A stretch of DNA of 35,573 bases from Oleiagrimonas sp964566965 (GCA_964566965.1 CAZMKO010000016.1:1-35573), one strand, 5' to 3'. Shown: positions 23,428-33,546, counted from the stretch's first letter. Numbers and translations are program-made. Notes: generated from the letters alone by a model not told the origin.

Positions 23428-23981
23428 GGCGCGTACGGCGGCAACCGGTCGCTGGCGATGTCGGCCAGGAACGGTGCCGCGGCATCCTTGGCCGACAGCT
23501 GCGGGTCGCTGACGGGCCAGTCCACGGCAACGTCGGCGTCGTTCCAGCGGATGCCGGCGTCGGCGGCGGGGTCGTACAGCGCCGTGCACTGGTAGGCGAA
23601 AAGGGCCGTGTCCGACAGCACGCAAAAGCCGTGCGCGAAGCCCTCGGGAATCCAGAAATGACGCTTGTTGTCGGCGCTCAACACGGCCGCGGCCCAGCGC
23701 CCGAACGTGGGCGAGCCCTGGCGGATGTCCACGGCCACGTCGTAGACCTCGCCCTCCAGCACGCCGACCAGCTTGCCCTGCGGATGCGGCCACTGGTAAT
23801 GCAGGCCGCGCAGCACACCCCCGGCCGAGCGCGAGACGTTGGATTGCACGAAACGCACGTCGATACCCAGTTCCGCGAAGCGGGCCTGATGGAAGCTTTC
23901 GTAGAAAAAGCCGCGCGCGTCGCCGAACACCGTCGGTTCGACCACGCACACGTCGGGCAGGTTGGTGTCGATGCGTCTCAT
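23424..23981 (-). CDS. rfbC: dTDP-4-dehydrorhamnose 3,5-epimerase
   Basis: 185 residues, the normal RmlC size. It is a cupin-fold epimerase, third enzyme of dTDP-L-rhamnose synthesis. Conserved segments: G-D-A-R-G-F-F-Y-E-S-F, F-V-Q-S-N-V-S-R-S, G-V-L-R-G-L-H-Y-Q (with the catalytic His), Q-G-K-L-V, D-V-A-V-D-I-R, W-I-P-E-G-F-A-H-G-F and Y-x-C-T-A-L-Y. Both ends overlap neighbours by ATGA, so translation is probably coupled with rfbA and rfbD. Confidence 0.95.
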   Translation of the reverse strand: MRRIDTNLPDVCVVEPTVFGDARGFFYESFHQARFAELGIDVRFVQSNVSRSAGGVLRGLHYQWPHPQGKLVGVLEGEVYDVAVDIRQGSPTFGRWAAAVLSADNKRHFWIPEGFAHGFCVLSDTALFAYQCTALYDPAADAGIRWNDADVAVDWPVSDPQLSAKDAAAPFLADIASDRLPPYAP

Positions 23982-24865
23982 CGCATCACCGGTTGTTCGA
24001 CCAGGCGGCGCAGGTAGCGCCCGTAGCCGGTCTTGCCCAGCGGCTCGGCCTGTTTCAGCACGGTCTCGGCGTCGATCCAGCCATTCACATAGGCGATTTC
24101 CTCGGGACAGCACACTTTCAGGCCCTGGCGGCTTTCGATGGTGGCAATGTAATTGGAGGCATCGACCATGGCGTCATGGGTGCCCGTGTCCAGCCAGGCG
24201 TAGCCGCGGCCCAGCGGTTCCAGCATCAGCGAGCCGTCGGCGAGGTAACGCCGGTTGAGGTCGGTGATTTCCAACTCGCCGCGCGGGGAGGGCGCCAGCT
24301 CGGCTGCGAAGTCGCCGGCGCGGCCGTCGTAGAAATACAGGCCGGTGACGGCATAGTTCGATTTGGGCCGTTCGGGCTTTTCCTCCAGGCCCACCACATG
24401 GCCGTCGGCATCGAACTCGGCCACGCCGTAACGCTGCGGATCGGTGACGTAGTAGCCGAACACGGTGGCGCCGTGCTCACGCGTGGCGGCGTGCTTGAGA
24501 AGGGCGGTGAGGCCGTGGCCGTAGAACAGGTTGTCGCCCAGAATCAGGCAGCTTGGTTGTCCGTCCACGAAGTCGCGGCCGATCAGGTAGGCCTGGGCCA
24601 GGCCTTCGGGCGCCGGTTGCACGGCATAGTGGATGTCCAGGCCCCACTGCGCGCCGTCACCCAGCAGACGTTGGAACAGGGCCTGCTCGTGCGGGGTGGT
24701 GATGATCAGCACTTCGCGGATACCGGCCAGCATCAGCGTGGCCAGCGGGTAGTAGATCATCGGCTTGTCGTACACCGGCAGCAGCTGCTTGCTGACCGCC
24801 TGGGTCAGCGGATACAACCGGGTGCCGGAGCCGCCGGCGAGGATGATGCCCTTGCGTTTGCCCAT
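23978..24865 (-). CDS. rfbA: Glucose-1-phosphate thymidylyltransferase
   Basis: 295 residues from ATG 24865 (MGKRKGIILAGGSGTRLYP). It makes dTDP-glucose from dTTP and glucose-1-phosphate, the first step of the rhamnose pathway. Signatures: the nucleotide-binding G-G-S-G-T-R-L-Y-P, S-K-Q-L-L-P-V-Y-D-K-P-M-I-Y-Y-P, I-L-G-D-N-L-F-Y-G-H, V-x-G-L-E-E-K-P and W-L-D-T-G-T-H. A GTG three codons upstream (24874) would overlap the rfbB stop as GTGA; GGTGA before the ATG favours the ATG slightly. Confidence 0.95.
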   Translation of the reverse strand: MGKRKGIILAGGSGTRLYPLTQAVSKQLLPVYDKPMIYYPLATLMLAGIREVLIITTPHEQALFQRLLGDGAQWGLDIHYAVQPAPEGLAQAYLIGRDFVDGQPSCLILGDNLFYGHGLTALLKHAATREHGATVFGYYVTDPQRYGVAEFDADGHVVGLEEKPERPKSNYAVTGLYFYDGRAGDFAAELAPSPRGELEITDLNRRYLADGSLMLEPLGRGYAWLDTGTHDAMVDASNYIATIESRQGLKVCCPEEIAYVNGWIDAETVLKQAEPLGKTGYGRYLRRLVEQPVMR

Positions 24866-24870
24866 GTGTG

Positions 24871-25929
24871 TCACCGTCCCAGCCGCTGCAGGCGGTAGCT
24901 GCCGTCGAGCACGCGCTCGACCCAGTTGCCGTGGTCAAGATACCAGTCGACGGTGCGGGCCAGGCCAGCATTGAAATCCTGCGCCGGTACCCAGCCCAGT
25001 TCGCGGCGGATTTTGGAGGCGTCGATGGCGTAGCGGCGATCGTGGCCCGGGCGATCGGCGACGAAGGTGATCAGTGACTCGCGCGGTTCGCCACCCGGCA
25101 ACGGCCGGCGCTCGTCCAGCCGCGCGCACAGGGTCTTTACGACGGTGAGGTTGTCGCGCTCGGCATTGCCGCCGATATTCCAGGTGCCGCCCGCCCGGCC
25201 GGCTTCGAGCACGCGGCGGATGGCGTCGCAGTGATCGCCCACGTACAGCCAGTCGCGGATGTGGCCGCCGTCGCCGTAGACCGGCAGCGGCTCGCCGGCC
25301 AGCGCCTTGTGCAGCATCAGCGGAATCAGTTTTTCCGGGAACTGGTAAGGGCCGTAGTTGTTGGAGCAATGGGTGGTCAGCGTCGGCAGGCCCCAAGTGT
25401 GATGGAAGGCACGCACCAGGTGGTCGGAGGCCGCCTTGGAGGCCGAATACGGGGAATTGGGGGCATACGGCGTGGTTTCGGTGAACTTGCCGTTCTCGCC
25501 CAACGAACCGTAGACCTCGTCAGTGGACACATGCAGGAAGCGGAAGCCGTCGTGCGTGTCGCCGTCGAGTGATTTCCAGTAATCGCGCGCGCTTTCCAGC
25601 AGGACCAGGGTGCCGGCGACGTTGGTCTCGACAAAGGCCGCCGGACCGTCGATGGAACGGTCCACGTGCGACTCGGCGGCGAAATGCACGATGGCATCGG
25701 GACGATGCTCACGCAGCAGCCGGTCGACCAGAACCCGGTCGCCGATGTCACCGTGCACGAAGACATGGCGCTCGTGCCCGGCCAGGTCGGCCAATGTGTC
25801 GGGATTGCCGGCGTAGGTCAGCTTGTCCAGATTGACCACGGTGAGGCCGTCGGCCACCGCCCGGTGGACGAAATTGCCACCGATGAAGCCGGCACCGCCG
25901 GTGACGAGCAGGGTGGTCGTCGACGCCAT
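24871..25929 (-). CDS. rfbB: dTDP-glucose 4,6-dehydratase
   Basis: 352 residues from ATG 25929 (MASTTTLLVTGGAGFIGGNF). It converts dTDP-glucose to dTDP-4-keto-6-deoxyglucose with bound NAD+. Seen: the Rossmann motif G-G-A-G-F-I-G-G-N-F, H-F-A-A-E-S-H-V-D-R-S-I, S-T-D-E-V-Y-G-S-L, catalytic Y-S-A-S-K, N-N-Y-G-P-Y-Q-F-P-E-K-L-I-P and V-Y-G-D-G-G-H-I-R-D-W-L-Y-V. A GTG at 25947 would overlap the pgk stop (GTGA) and add six residues; the repeated use of such overlaps nearby makes it a real alternative. First rhamnose gene after pgk. Confidence 0.95.
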   Translation of the reverse strand: MASTTTLLVTGGAGFIGGNFVHRAVADGLTVVNLDKLTYAGNPDTLADLAGHERHVFVHGDIGDRVLVDRLLREHRPDAIVHFAAESHVDRSIDGPAAFVETNVAGTLVLLESARDYWKSLDGDTHDGFRFLHVSTDEVYGSLGENGKFTETTPYAPNSPYSASKAASDHLVRAFHHTWGLPTLTTHCSNNYGPYQFPEKLIPLMLHKALAGEPLPVYGDGGHIRDWLYVGDHCDAIRRVLEAGRAGGTWNIGGNAERDNLTVVKTLCARLDERRPLPGGEPRESLITFVADRPGHDRRYAIDASKIRRELGWVPAQDFNAGLARTVDWYLDHGNWVERVLDGSYRLQRLGR

Positions 25930-25943
25930 GCCGGCCGCGGCCG

Positions 25944-27128
25944 TCACTGGTCCGCGGTGGCGCGCGCGTGCAGCGCCGCGACGGCCGGCAGCTCCTTGCC
26001 TTCCAGAAATTCCAGGAAGGCGCCGCCGCCGGTGGAGATGTAGGACACCTGGTCGGCGATGCCGTATTTGTCCACCGCGGCCAGGGTGTCGCCGCCGCCG
26101 GCGATGGAAAACGCGTCGGAGGTGGCGATGGCCCGGGCCAGCGCCTCGGTGCCGTGGCCGAAGGCGTCGAATTCGAACACGCCGACCGGGCCGTTCCAGA
26201 CCACGGTGCCGGCCTCGGCGATGAGCGCGGCATAACGTTTGGCCGTCTCCGGGCCGATATCGAGGATCATTTCACCCTTGGCGACCTGGTCCACGGCCTT
26301 TACCGTGGCCGGTGCGCTGGCGGAAAATTCCGGCGCCACCACCACGTCGACCGGAATCGGCACGTCGGCACCGCGTTCGCGGGCCGCGTCCATGATCCGG
26401 CGCGCGGCGTCGACCAGGTCGGTTTCCACCAGCGAGTTGCCGACCGGGTGACCCATGGCGGCGATGAACGTGTTGGCGATACCGCCGCCGACGATCAACT
26501 GGTCGACGCGCTCGATCAGGGTTTCCAGCACTGTGAGCTTGGTCGACACCTTGGAGCCGGCGACGATGGCCAGCATGGGGCGACGCGGGTTTTCCAGGGC
26601 CTCGGCCAGGGCGTCCAGCTCGGCCGACAGCAGCGGGCCGGCCGCCACCTGCGGCGCGTGCCGGATGACGCCGTGGGTGGACGCCTGGGCTCGATGCGCG
26701 GTCCCGAAGGCGTCCATGACGAAAATGTCGCACAGCGCGGCGTATTGTTTGGCCAGCGTCGTGTCGTCGGCCTTCTCGCCGACATTCATGCGGCAGTTTT
26801 CCAGCAGCACCACCTCGCCGTCGGCCACGTCGACGCCGTCCAGGTAGTCGCGCTGCAGGCGGACCGGCGCGTCCAGTGCTTCGCCCAGCCAGTCGGCCAC
26901 CGGCTGCAGGCTGGCATCGGCGTCGAAGTGGCCCTCGGTCGGGCGTCCGCGGTGCGCCAGCACCATGACCTTCGCGCCGGCGTCGCGAGCTTGCCGCAGC
27001 GTGGGCAGAGCCGCTTCCAGGCGCTGACTGGAGGTGACCGTGCCGTCCTTGATGGGGGCGTTGAGATCCTCGCGGATCAGCACGCGCTTGCCCTTGAGGT
27101 CAAGCTCGCTCATGCGGGTGAAGGCCAT
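25944..27128 (-). CDS. pgk: Phosphoglycerate kinase
   Basis: 394 residues from ATG 27128, with AGGAG 7 nt upstream. It transfers the acyl phosphate of 1,3-bisphosphoglycerate to ADP in glycolysis. Seen: R-E-D-L-N-A-P-I-K-D-G (substrate-binding N-domain), H-R-G-R-P-T, E-N-C-R-M-N-V-G-E-K, G-S-K-V-S-T-K, V-G-G-G-I-A-N-T-F, W-N-G-P-V-G-V-F-E and S-T-G-G-G-A-F-L-E-F-L-E-G-K-E-L-P. The odd point is its neighbourhood: it sits 14 nt (or minus 4 nt) before rfbB on the same strand and not beside gap, pyk or an aldolase, so it appears to lead the rhamnose operon. Divergent from maiA. Confidence 0.95.
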   Translation of the reverse strand: MAFTRMSELDLKGKRVLIREDLNAPIKDGTVTSSQRLEAALPTLRQARDAGAKVMVLAHRGRPTEGHFDADASLQPVADWLGEALDAPVRLQRDYLDGVDVADGEVVLLENCRMNVGEKADDTTLAKQYAALCDIFVMDAFGTAHRAQASTHGVIRHAPQVAAGPLLSAELDALAEALENPRRPMLAIVAGSKVSTKLTVLETLIERVDQLIVGGGIANTFIAAMGHPVGNSLVETDLVDAARRIMDAARERGADVPIPVDVVVAPEFSASAPATVKAVDQVAKGEMILDIGPETAKRYAALIAEAGTVVWNGPVGVFEFDAFGHGTEALARAIATSDAFSIAGGGDTLAAVDKYGIADQVSYISTGGGAFLEFLEGKELPAVAALHARATADQ

Positions 27129-27272
27129 GGAAGGCTCCTGGACAATGAAAAGGTGCTGCAAGACCGGCTATTGTCCGCGTGCCGGCCCTGCCGATGCAAC
27201 CGGGGCCGGCGGTGCGTTAACCTTCCGGCTCACGTCCGCCGCCGGCGGGCGACGGGCCTTCGGGAGAAAGCG

Positions 27273-27929
27273 GTGAGCCACGATCTTGTCCTGTACAGCT
27301 ACTGGCGCTCCAGCGCCGCCTACCGGGTGCGCATCGCGCTGAACCTGAAACAGTTGCCCTGCACCTTGCGCCCGGTGCACCTGGTGCGCGATGGCGGCGA
27401 GCAGCATGCCGAGGCCTACCGCCGGCTCAACCCGCAGGAACTGGTACCGACCCTGTTGCATGGCGAGCGGGTATTCACGCAGTCGCTGGCGATCGTGGAA
27501 TATCTCGACGAGGTCTGGCCCGAACCACCGCTGTTGCCGGCCGGGCCGCGCGAACGCGCCCGGGCGCGAGCGCTGGCCGGCGTGGTGGCCTGCGATATCC
27601 ATCCCATCGGCAATCTCAGCGTGCTGCAGTACCTGGATCGCGAATGCGGCATGCCGCAGGTGGAGCGCGAACAATGGTCGCGCCACTGGATCGAGCGGGG
27701 CTTCGCCGCCTTCGAGGCGTTGCTGCGCGAGGATGCCTCGCGCGGCCGTTTCTGCTGCGGTGAAAGCCCGGGCCTGGCCGACATCTGCCTGGTACCGCAG
27801 GTTTACAACGCACACCGTTGGGGCGTGGACATGACACGTTTCCCGGCCATCAGTGACGTGCATGCGGCCTGCCAGGAACTGGAAGCATTCCAGAAGGCCG
27901 CGCCCGAGGCGCAACCGGACGCGCAGTGA
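27273..27929 (+). CDS. maiA: Maleylacetoacetate isomerase (zeta-class glutathione S-transferase)
   Basis: 218 residues from GTG 27273, preceded by GGGAGAAA. The zeta-class signature Y-W-R-S-S-A-A-Y-R-V-R-I-A-L-N-L (residues 9-24) contains the catalytic S-S-x-x-x-R. The glutathione-binding N-P-Q-E-L-V-P-T-L and Q-S-L-A-I-V-E-Y-L segments follow, then an all-helical domain with P-G-L-A-D-I-C-L-V-P-Q. It would isomerise maleylacetoacetate to fumarylacetoacetate in tyrosine breakdown, using glutathione. No hmgA or fahA is nearby, so a more general GST role is possible. Confidence 0.85.
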   Translation: MSHDLVLYSYWRSSAAYRVRIALNLKQLPCTLRPVHLVRDGGEQHAEAYRRLNPQELVPTLLHGERVFTQSLAIVEYLDEVWPEPPLLPAGPRERARARALAGVVACDIHPIGNLSVLQYLDRECGMPQVEREQWSRHWIERGFAAFEALLREDASRGRFCCGESPGLADICLVPQVYNAHRWGVDMTRFPAISDVHAACQELEAFQKAAPEAQPDAQ

Positions 27930-27954
27930 TGCCGGCCTCGGGCACGGGCCGGCC

Positions 27955-27997
27955 ATCGCGGCCATGGGCCGCTCCCACAGGGCACCTCGAAAAACCA
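27955..27997. repeat. REP-like palindrome joined to a half of a second palindrome family
   Basis: 27955-27978 is ATCGCGG CCATGG GCCGCTCCCAC. It runs directly into AGGGCACCTCGAAAAACC, one arm of the palindrome seen complete at 35508-35543. Confidence 0.7.
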
Positions 27998-28039
27998 CCT
28001 TTCATGTCGACCCCACCCTGTTCCAGCCGAACACTTTTT

Positions 28040-28115
28040 CCGTTCGTGGTGAGGTATCGAACCATGAACGGCGCGGGATATGTGAAGACGGCCCTTCGAT
28101 ACCTCAGGGCGAACG
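28040..28115. repeat. Inverted repeat pair around TGAGGTATCGAA
   Basis: CCGTTCG-N3-TGAGGTATCGAA (28040-28061) and its reverse complement TTCGATACCTCA-N3-CGAACGG (28094-28115) face each other across 32 nt. It lies in the gap between the convergent maiA and pilU genes. Similar inverted pairs occur as dispersed intergenic repeats in many bacteria (recollection, not checked). Confidence 0.65.
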
Positions 28116-28176
28116 GACTTCGTTCTCGCCATTTGTCGTTCCCCACAGGGCGTGTATGGAGTTTCCTGAAACCCGT

Positions 28177-28200
28177 GTAGGAGCGGCCCATGGCCGCGAT
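28177..28200. repeat. REP-like palindrome
   Basis: GTAGGAGCGG-CCCATGG-CCGCGAT, opposite in orientation to the copy at 27955, just downstream of pilU. A single CCCGAGTCCC heptamer-like motif at 28206-28215 adjoins it. Confidence 0.75.
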
Positions 28201-28216
28201 GTTTTCCCGAGTCCCG

Positions 28217-29338
28217 TCAATACATCCCCGCCCCGTACGGATCGGCACTGCCCAGCTCGGCCACGTCTTCCCCGTCGCCGCCCTCTGCCAGGCGGATCTT
28301 CAGCGCCAGACCGTCGCGCGAATCGGCCTTGTTGAGTGCCTCCTCGAGCTCGATGCGGCCTTCCTTGTACAGGCGGTACAGCGACTGGTCGAAGGTCTGC
28401 ATGCCGTCCTGCAGGCTGCGGTCCATGGCTTCCTTGACCTCGTGGATCTGGCCGCGGCGGATCATGTCGCGGATCAGCGGCGTGTTGATGAGCAGTTCCA
28501 CCGCCGGCAGGCGGCGGCCGTCCTTGCCGATCACCAGGCGCTGGCTGATCACCGCCTTGAGGTTCAGGGCCAGGTTCATCAGCACGTTCTTGTGCGCCGA
28601 TTCGGGGAAGAAGTTGAGGATGCGCTCCAGGGTCTGGTCGGCGTTGTTGGAATGCAGCGTGGCCAGGCACAGGTGGCCGGTCTCGGAGAACGAGATGGCC
28701 GCCTCCATGGTGTCGGTGTCGCGGATCTCGCCGATCATGATCACGTCCGGCGCCTCGCGCATCGCGTTCTTCAGCGCCTCGTGGTAGCTGTGCGTGTCCA
28801 GCCCGACCTCGCGCTGGTTGACCACCGACTTCTTGTGCCGGTGCAGGTACTCGATGGGATCCTCGATGGTGAGGATGTGCCCGGAGGTGTTCTGGTTGCG
28901 GTGGTCGATCATCGCCGCCAGCGTGGTCGACTTGCCCGAGCCGGTGGCGCCGACCAGCAGGATCAGGCCGCGCGGCTCCATGATCAGGTCGCGGAAGATG
29001 GACGGCAGCTGCAGCTGCTCGATGCCCGGGATCTCGCTCTTGATGGCGCGGATCACCATGCCGACCTCGCCGCGCTGCTTGAACACGTTGATGCGGAAAC
29101 GGCCGGCGTCCTTGACCGCCAGCGCCATGTTCAGCTCCAGGTCGCGCTCGAACTGCGGCACCTGGCCCTCGTCCATCAGCGAATAGGCGATCTTCTTGAC
29201 CATGCCGTGCGGCAGGCCGGTGTTGCCGAGCGGATAGAGCTTGCCCTCGACCTTGATGTTGACCGGGGCGCCCGTCGTCAGAAACATGTCCGACGCCCCC
29301 TTGTCGACCATCAGTTTGAGGAAATAACCGATGTCCAT
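28217..29338 (-). CDS. pilU: Type IV pilus retraction ATPase PilU
   Basis: 373 residues. PilU is the accessory retraction ATPase of type IV pili and works with PilT. The N-terminus M-D-I-G-Y-F-L-K-L-M-V-D-K-G-A-S-D-M-F-L and the S-D-x-x-L/T-x-G-x-P PAS-like region are PilU-type. Walker A is GATGSGKS (130-137), Walker B D-V-I-M-I-G-E-I-R-D (198-207), and the His box G-H-L-C-L-A-T-L-H-S (221-230). The acidic C-terminal tail (E-G-G-D-G-E-D-V-A-E) is typical of PilU rather than PilT. pilT, its usual neighbour, is not beside it. It is divergent from the DUF4398-type lipoprotein gene. Confidence 0.92.
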   Translation of the reverse strand: MDIGYFLKLMVDKGASDMFLTTGAPVNIKVEGKLYPLGNTGLPHGMVKKIAYSLMDEGQVPQFERDLELNMALAVKDAGRFRINVFKQRGEVGMVIRAIKSEIPGIEQLQLPSIFRDLIMEPRGLILLVGATGSGKSTTLAAMIDHRNQNTSGHILTIEDPIEYLHRHKKSVVNQREVGLDTHSYHEALKNAMREAPDVIMIGEIRDTDTMEAAISFSETGHLCLATLHSNNADQTLERILNFFPESAHKNVLMNLALNLKAVISQRLVIGKDGRRLPAVELLINTPLIRDMIRRGQIHEVKEAMDRSLQDGMQTFDQSLYRLYKEGRIELEEALNKADSRDGLALKIRLAEGGDGEDVAELGSADPYGAGMY

Positions 29339-29373
29339 TGGGCACCTGTGGTGTAATTGCGGTTGATGCTAGA

Positions 29374-29403
29374 TTGTCTCGATTTGGAACCCACTCGTAT
29401 ACC
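29374..29403 (+). promoter_or_regulatory. Candidate promoter for the lipoprotein-OmpA gene pair
   Basis: TTGTCT, 18 nt, TATACC, ending 16 nt before the ATG at 29420, so the leader would be very short. It is the only reasonable match in the 81-nt divergent region; weak. Confidence 0.3.
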
Positions 29404-29419
29404 GCCGGGATCACGGTTT

Positions 29420-29947
29420 ATGGCAACCACAGCAAAATTTCCGACCCGCCTGCGTACGCTTGGCATGGCTTCGGCACTGGCCCTGCTGGCGGCCTGCGCC
29501 AGCGTGCCGCCGCCGACCGGGCTGATGCAGCGCGCGCAGCAGCAGATCGAGGCCGCGCGTGACGTGCAGGCCGAGGACTACGCGCCCGTGGACATGACCT
29601 TTGCCGAGCAGCGCTTCAAAGCCGCGCAGTCAGCCATGGACGCCCACAAATACGCCTTGGCGCAGGACATGGCCGAGGAGGCCCGCGCCGACGCGCAACT
29701 GGCGCAGACCCGTGCCGAGCTGGCCGTGGCGCGCAAGGAGATCAAGACCCGCAACGCCGAAAACCAGCGGCTGCGCAAGCAACTGCTGGAGCCGGCCCCG
29801 CCGGCCTCGTCGGCCCCCTCGCGCGGCAATTCGGGCTTGCCCGAAGAGATCACCCTGCCGCAGCCACAGGGCAGCGCCCCGGCGGATGGCGCGCAGGAGG
29901 GATCCAATCTGCCGCAAGCGCCGGCCGTGCAGGGAGACCAGCCATGA
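29420..29947 (+). CDS. DUF4398-type outer-membrane lipoprotein
   Basis: 175 residues from ATG 29420; an upstream in-frame ATG at 29357 would put the signal peptide too far inside. A lipoprotein signal peptide ends L-L-A-A-C (Cys26). The mature part begins with the helical repeat typical of DUF4398 proteins (A-x-x-x-I-E-A-A-x-x-x-x-A-x-x-Y-A-P, then F-A-E-Q-R-F-K-A-A-Q). A coiled coil follows to about residue 120 and a Pro/Ser/Gly-rich tail. There is no outer-membrane-retention conflict at +2 (Ala). It overlaps the OmpA-domain gene by ATGA, so the two are probably made together. Molecular function unknown. Confidence 0.82.
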   Translation: MATTAKFPTRLRTLGMASALALLAACASVPPPTGLMQRAQQQIEAARDVQAEDYAPVDMTFAEQRFKAAQSAMDAHKYALAQDMAEEARADAQLAQTRAELAVARKEIKTRNAENQRLRKQLLEPAPPASSAPSRGNSGLPEEITLPQPQGSAPADGAQEGSNLPQAPAVQGDQP

Positions 29948-30897
29948 ATCGTTTCAGCAAGTGCCTCGCCGCCGGCCTGATGGTGGCCTTCGCGGCCGGT
30001 GCCATGGCCGCCAAGACCGATCTGGACTACCAGCGCCTCAGCCAGAGCCTGAACAAGCTCGAGGCCGATCCCACGCTGGGCCGCTATGCCGGTGCCGAGC
30101 GTTCGCTGGCGCGCCAGGCCGTGGATGCCTTGCGCGATGCCAGCGGCAAGCGCCGCGAGTACGTGCTCTACATGGCCGAACGCCGCGTGGATCTGGCCCA
30201 GGCGGCGGCCGAACTGGCTGATTCGCGACACAAACTGCAACAGTTGCAGCGCGAGCACGACAAGATCCTGCTGGAAGCCAGCCGTCGCGATGCCGCGGCC
30301 ACGCGTCAGGCATTGGAGCGCGAGCGCCTGCAGAATCAGCTGGCTGCCGAGCAGGCCGACCGTCTGCAGGCCGAAGGTCTGGCGTTCTCGCAGGCGGCCG
30401 AAAAGGCCCGTGCCGAGGCCGAGCAGGCGCACAAATTCGCGCAATCGCAGTCGCGCGCCGCCGCCGCCGCCCGCCACGAAGCGGAGCTGGCCGAGAGCGC
30501 GGTGCGCCTGATGCGTCAGCAGATGGACCACATGCAGGCGCGGCAAGGCTCCGAGGGCATGCAGATGACCGTGGGCGGCGCCGCGTTCGCCACCGGCCAG
30601 ACCGCACTGCGCCCGGAAGCCAAATCACACCTTGGCAACCTGGTGCAATTCGTCAAGTCCAAGCCCGGCAAGCACATCCGCATCGAGGGCTACACCGACT
30701 CCAGCGGCAATGCGGCCGTCAACCAGAGCATCTCGTTGAAGCGGGCCCAGTCGGTCGGTCAGGCGTTGGTGGAAAAGGGCATCGACGCTTCGCGCATCAG
30801 CGCCGTGGGCATGGGCGAGACACACCCGGTGGCCAGCAATTCGACGGCCGAGGGTCGCGCCAAGAACCGTCGCGTGGTGGTGATTTTGAAGGATTGA
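29944..30897 (+). CDS. OmpA-family peptidoglycan-binding protein with coiled-coil N-domain
   Basis: 317 residues. A signal peptide (about residues 1-22, ending A-M-A-A^K) precedes a long Ala/Glu/Arg/Gln-rich helical region (about 25-200) with strong coiled-coil character, resembling the DUF4398 pattern of the gene before it. The C-terminal OmpA domain (about 205-317) has A-F-A-T-G-Q-T-A-L-R-P, I-R-I-E-G-Y-T-D-S-S-G, N-Q-S-I-S-L-K-R-A-Q-S-V and N-R-R-V-V-V-I-L, including the Asp and Arg that bind diaminopimelate in this family. It probably ties the partner lipoprotein or the outer membrane to peptidoglycan. No beta-barrel domain is present. Confidence 0.9.
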   Translation: MNRFSKCLAAGLMVAFAAGAMAAKTDLDYQRLSQSLNKLEADPTLGRYAGAERSLARQAVDALRDASGKRREYVLYMAERRVDLAQAAAELADSRHKLQQLQREHDKILLEASRRDAAATRQALERERLQNQLAAEQADRLQAEGLAFSQAAEKARAEAEQAHKFAQSQSRAAAAARHEAELAESAVRLMRQQMDHMQARQGSEGMQMTVGGAAFATGQTALRPEAKSHLGNLVQFVKSKPGKHIRIEGYTDSSGNAAVNQSISLKRAQSVGQALVEKGIDASRISAVGMGETHPVASNSTAEGRAKNRRVVVILKD

Positions 30898-30921
30898 CGG
30901 GCGCTGCCGCTGCATCGAGCC

Positions 30922-30999
30922 GTCGCGGCCATGGGCCGCTCCCACAGGGTTTACGGGGAGCACCGTGAAACCCTTGGGGGAGCGGCCCATGGCCGCGAT
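30922..30999. repeat. Facing REP pair with a central hairpin
   Basis: A forward palindrome (30922-30945, CGCGGCCATGGGCCGCTCCC) and a reverse one (30977-30999) face each other. Between them AGGGTTTACGG and CCGTGAAACCCT (30946-30974) form an 11-bp stem with one mismatch. The whole 78 nt could fold into one large cruciform. A further half copy follows at 31025-31042. Confidence 0.8.
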
Positions 31000-31157
31000 G
31001 GTTCATGATTCGGGGCTGCATCCGGATCGCGGCTTCCATGCCATGAGCAAGTCCGTCTCCGTCTCCCGTTGCCGGTGCTGGCGGTGCGCCAGTGCGGTGC
31101 TACCATGAGGCCTCCACGGTTTCCGTGGCACTTTCCCCCACACGTCGCGACCCATAC

Positions 31158-33458
<2,301 letters not shown>

Positions 33459-33465
33459 GCGGCGG

Positions 33466-33489
33466 CATCGCGGCCATGGGCACTCCCAC
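33466..33489. repeat. REP-like palindrome, slightly decayed
   Basis: CATCGCGG-CCATGGGC-ACTCCCAC, 8 nt after the maeB stop; the second arm has lost two bases of the usual GCCGCTCCCAC. Confidence 0.7.
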
Positions 33490-33511
33490 GGAGCACGTGC
33501 AGAGCCGCACG

Positions 33512-33546
33512 GGTTTTGTGGGAGGCGCCGCAAAACCGGCTTTTTT
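33512..33546 (+). terminator. Possible rho-independent terminator of maeB
   Basis: GGTTTTG (33512-33518) pairs with CAAAACC (33531-33537), with inner GG/CC pairing, followed by GGC and six T. It lies between two REP-like palindromes and may be repeat-derived. Confidence 0.4.

Noticed and set aside
23993..24898. A 301-codon plus-strand ORF opposite rfbA
   Set aside because: rfbA on the minus strand has all family motifs; the opposite frame has none.
27129..27272. Promoters in the pgk-maiA divergent region
   Set aside because: Partial matches (TTGCAT, CAATAG) have wrong spacing; nothing is convincing on either strand.
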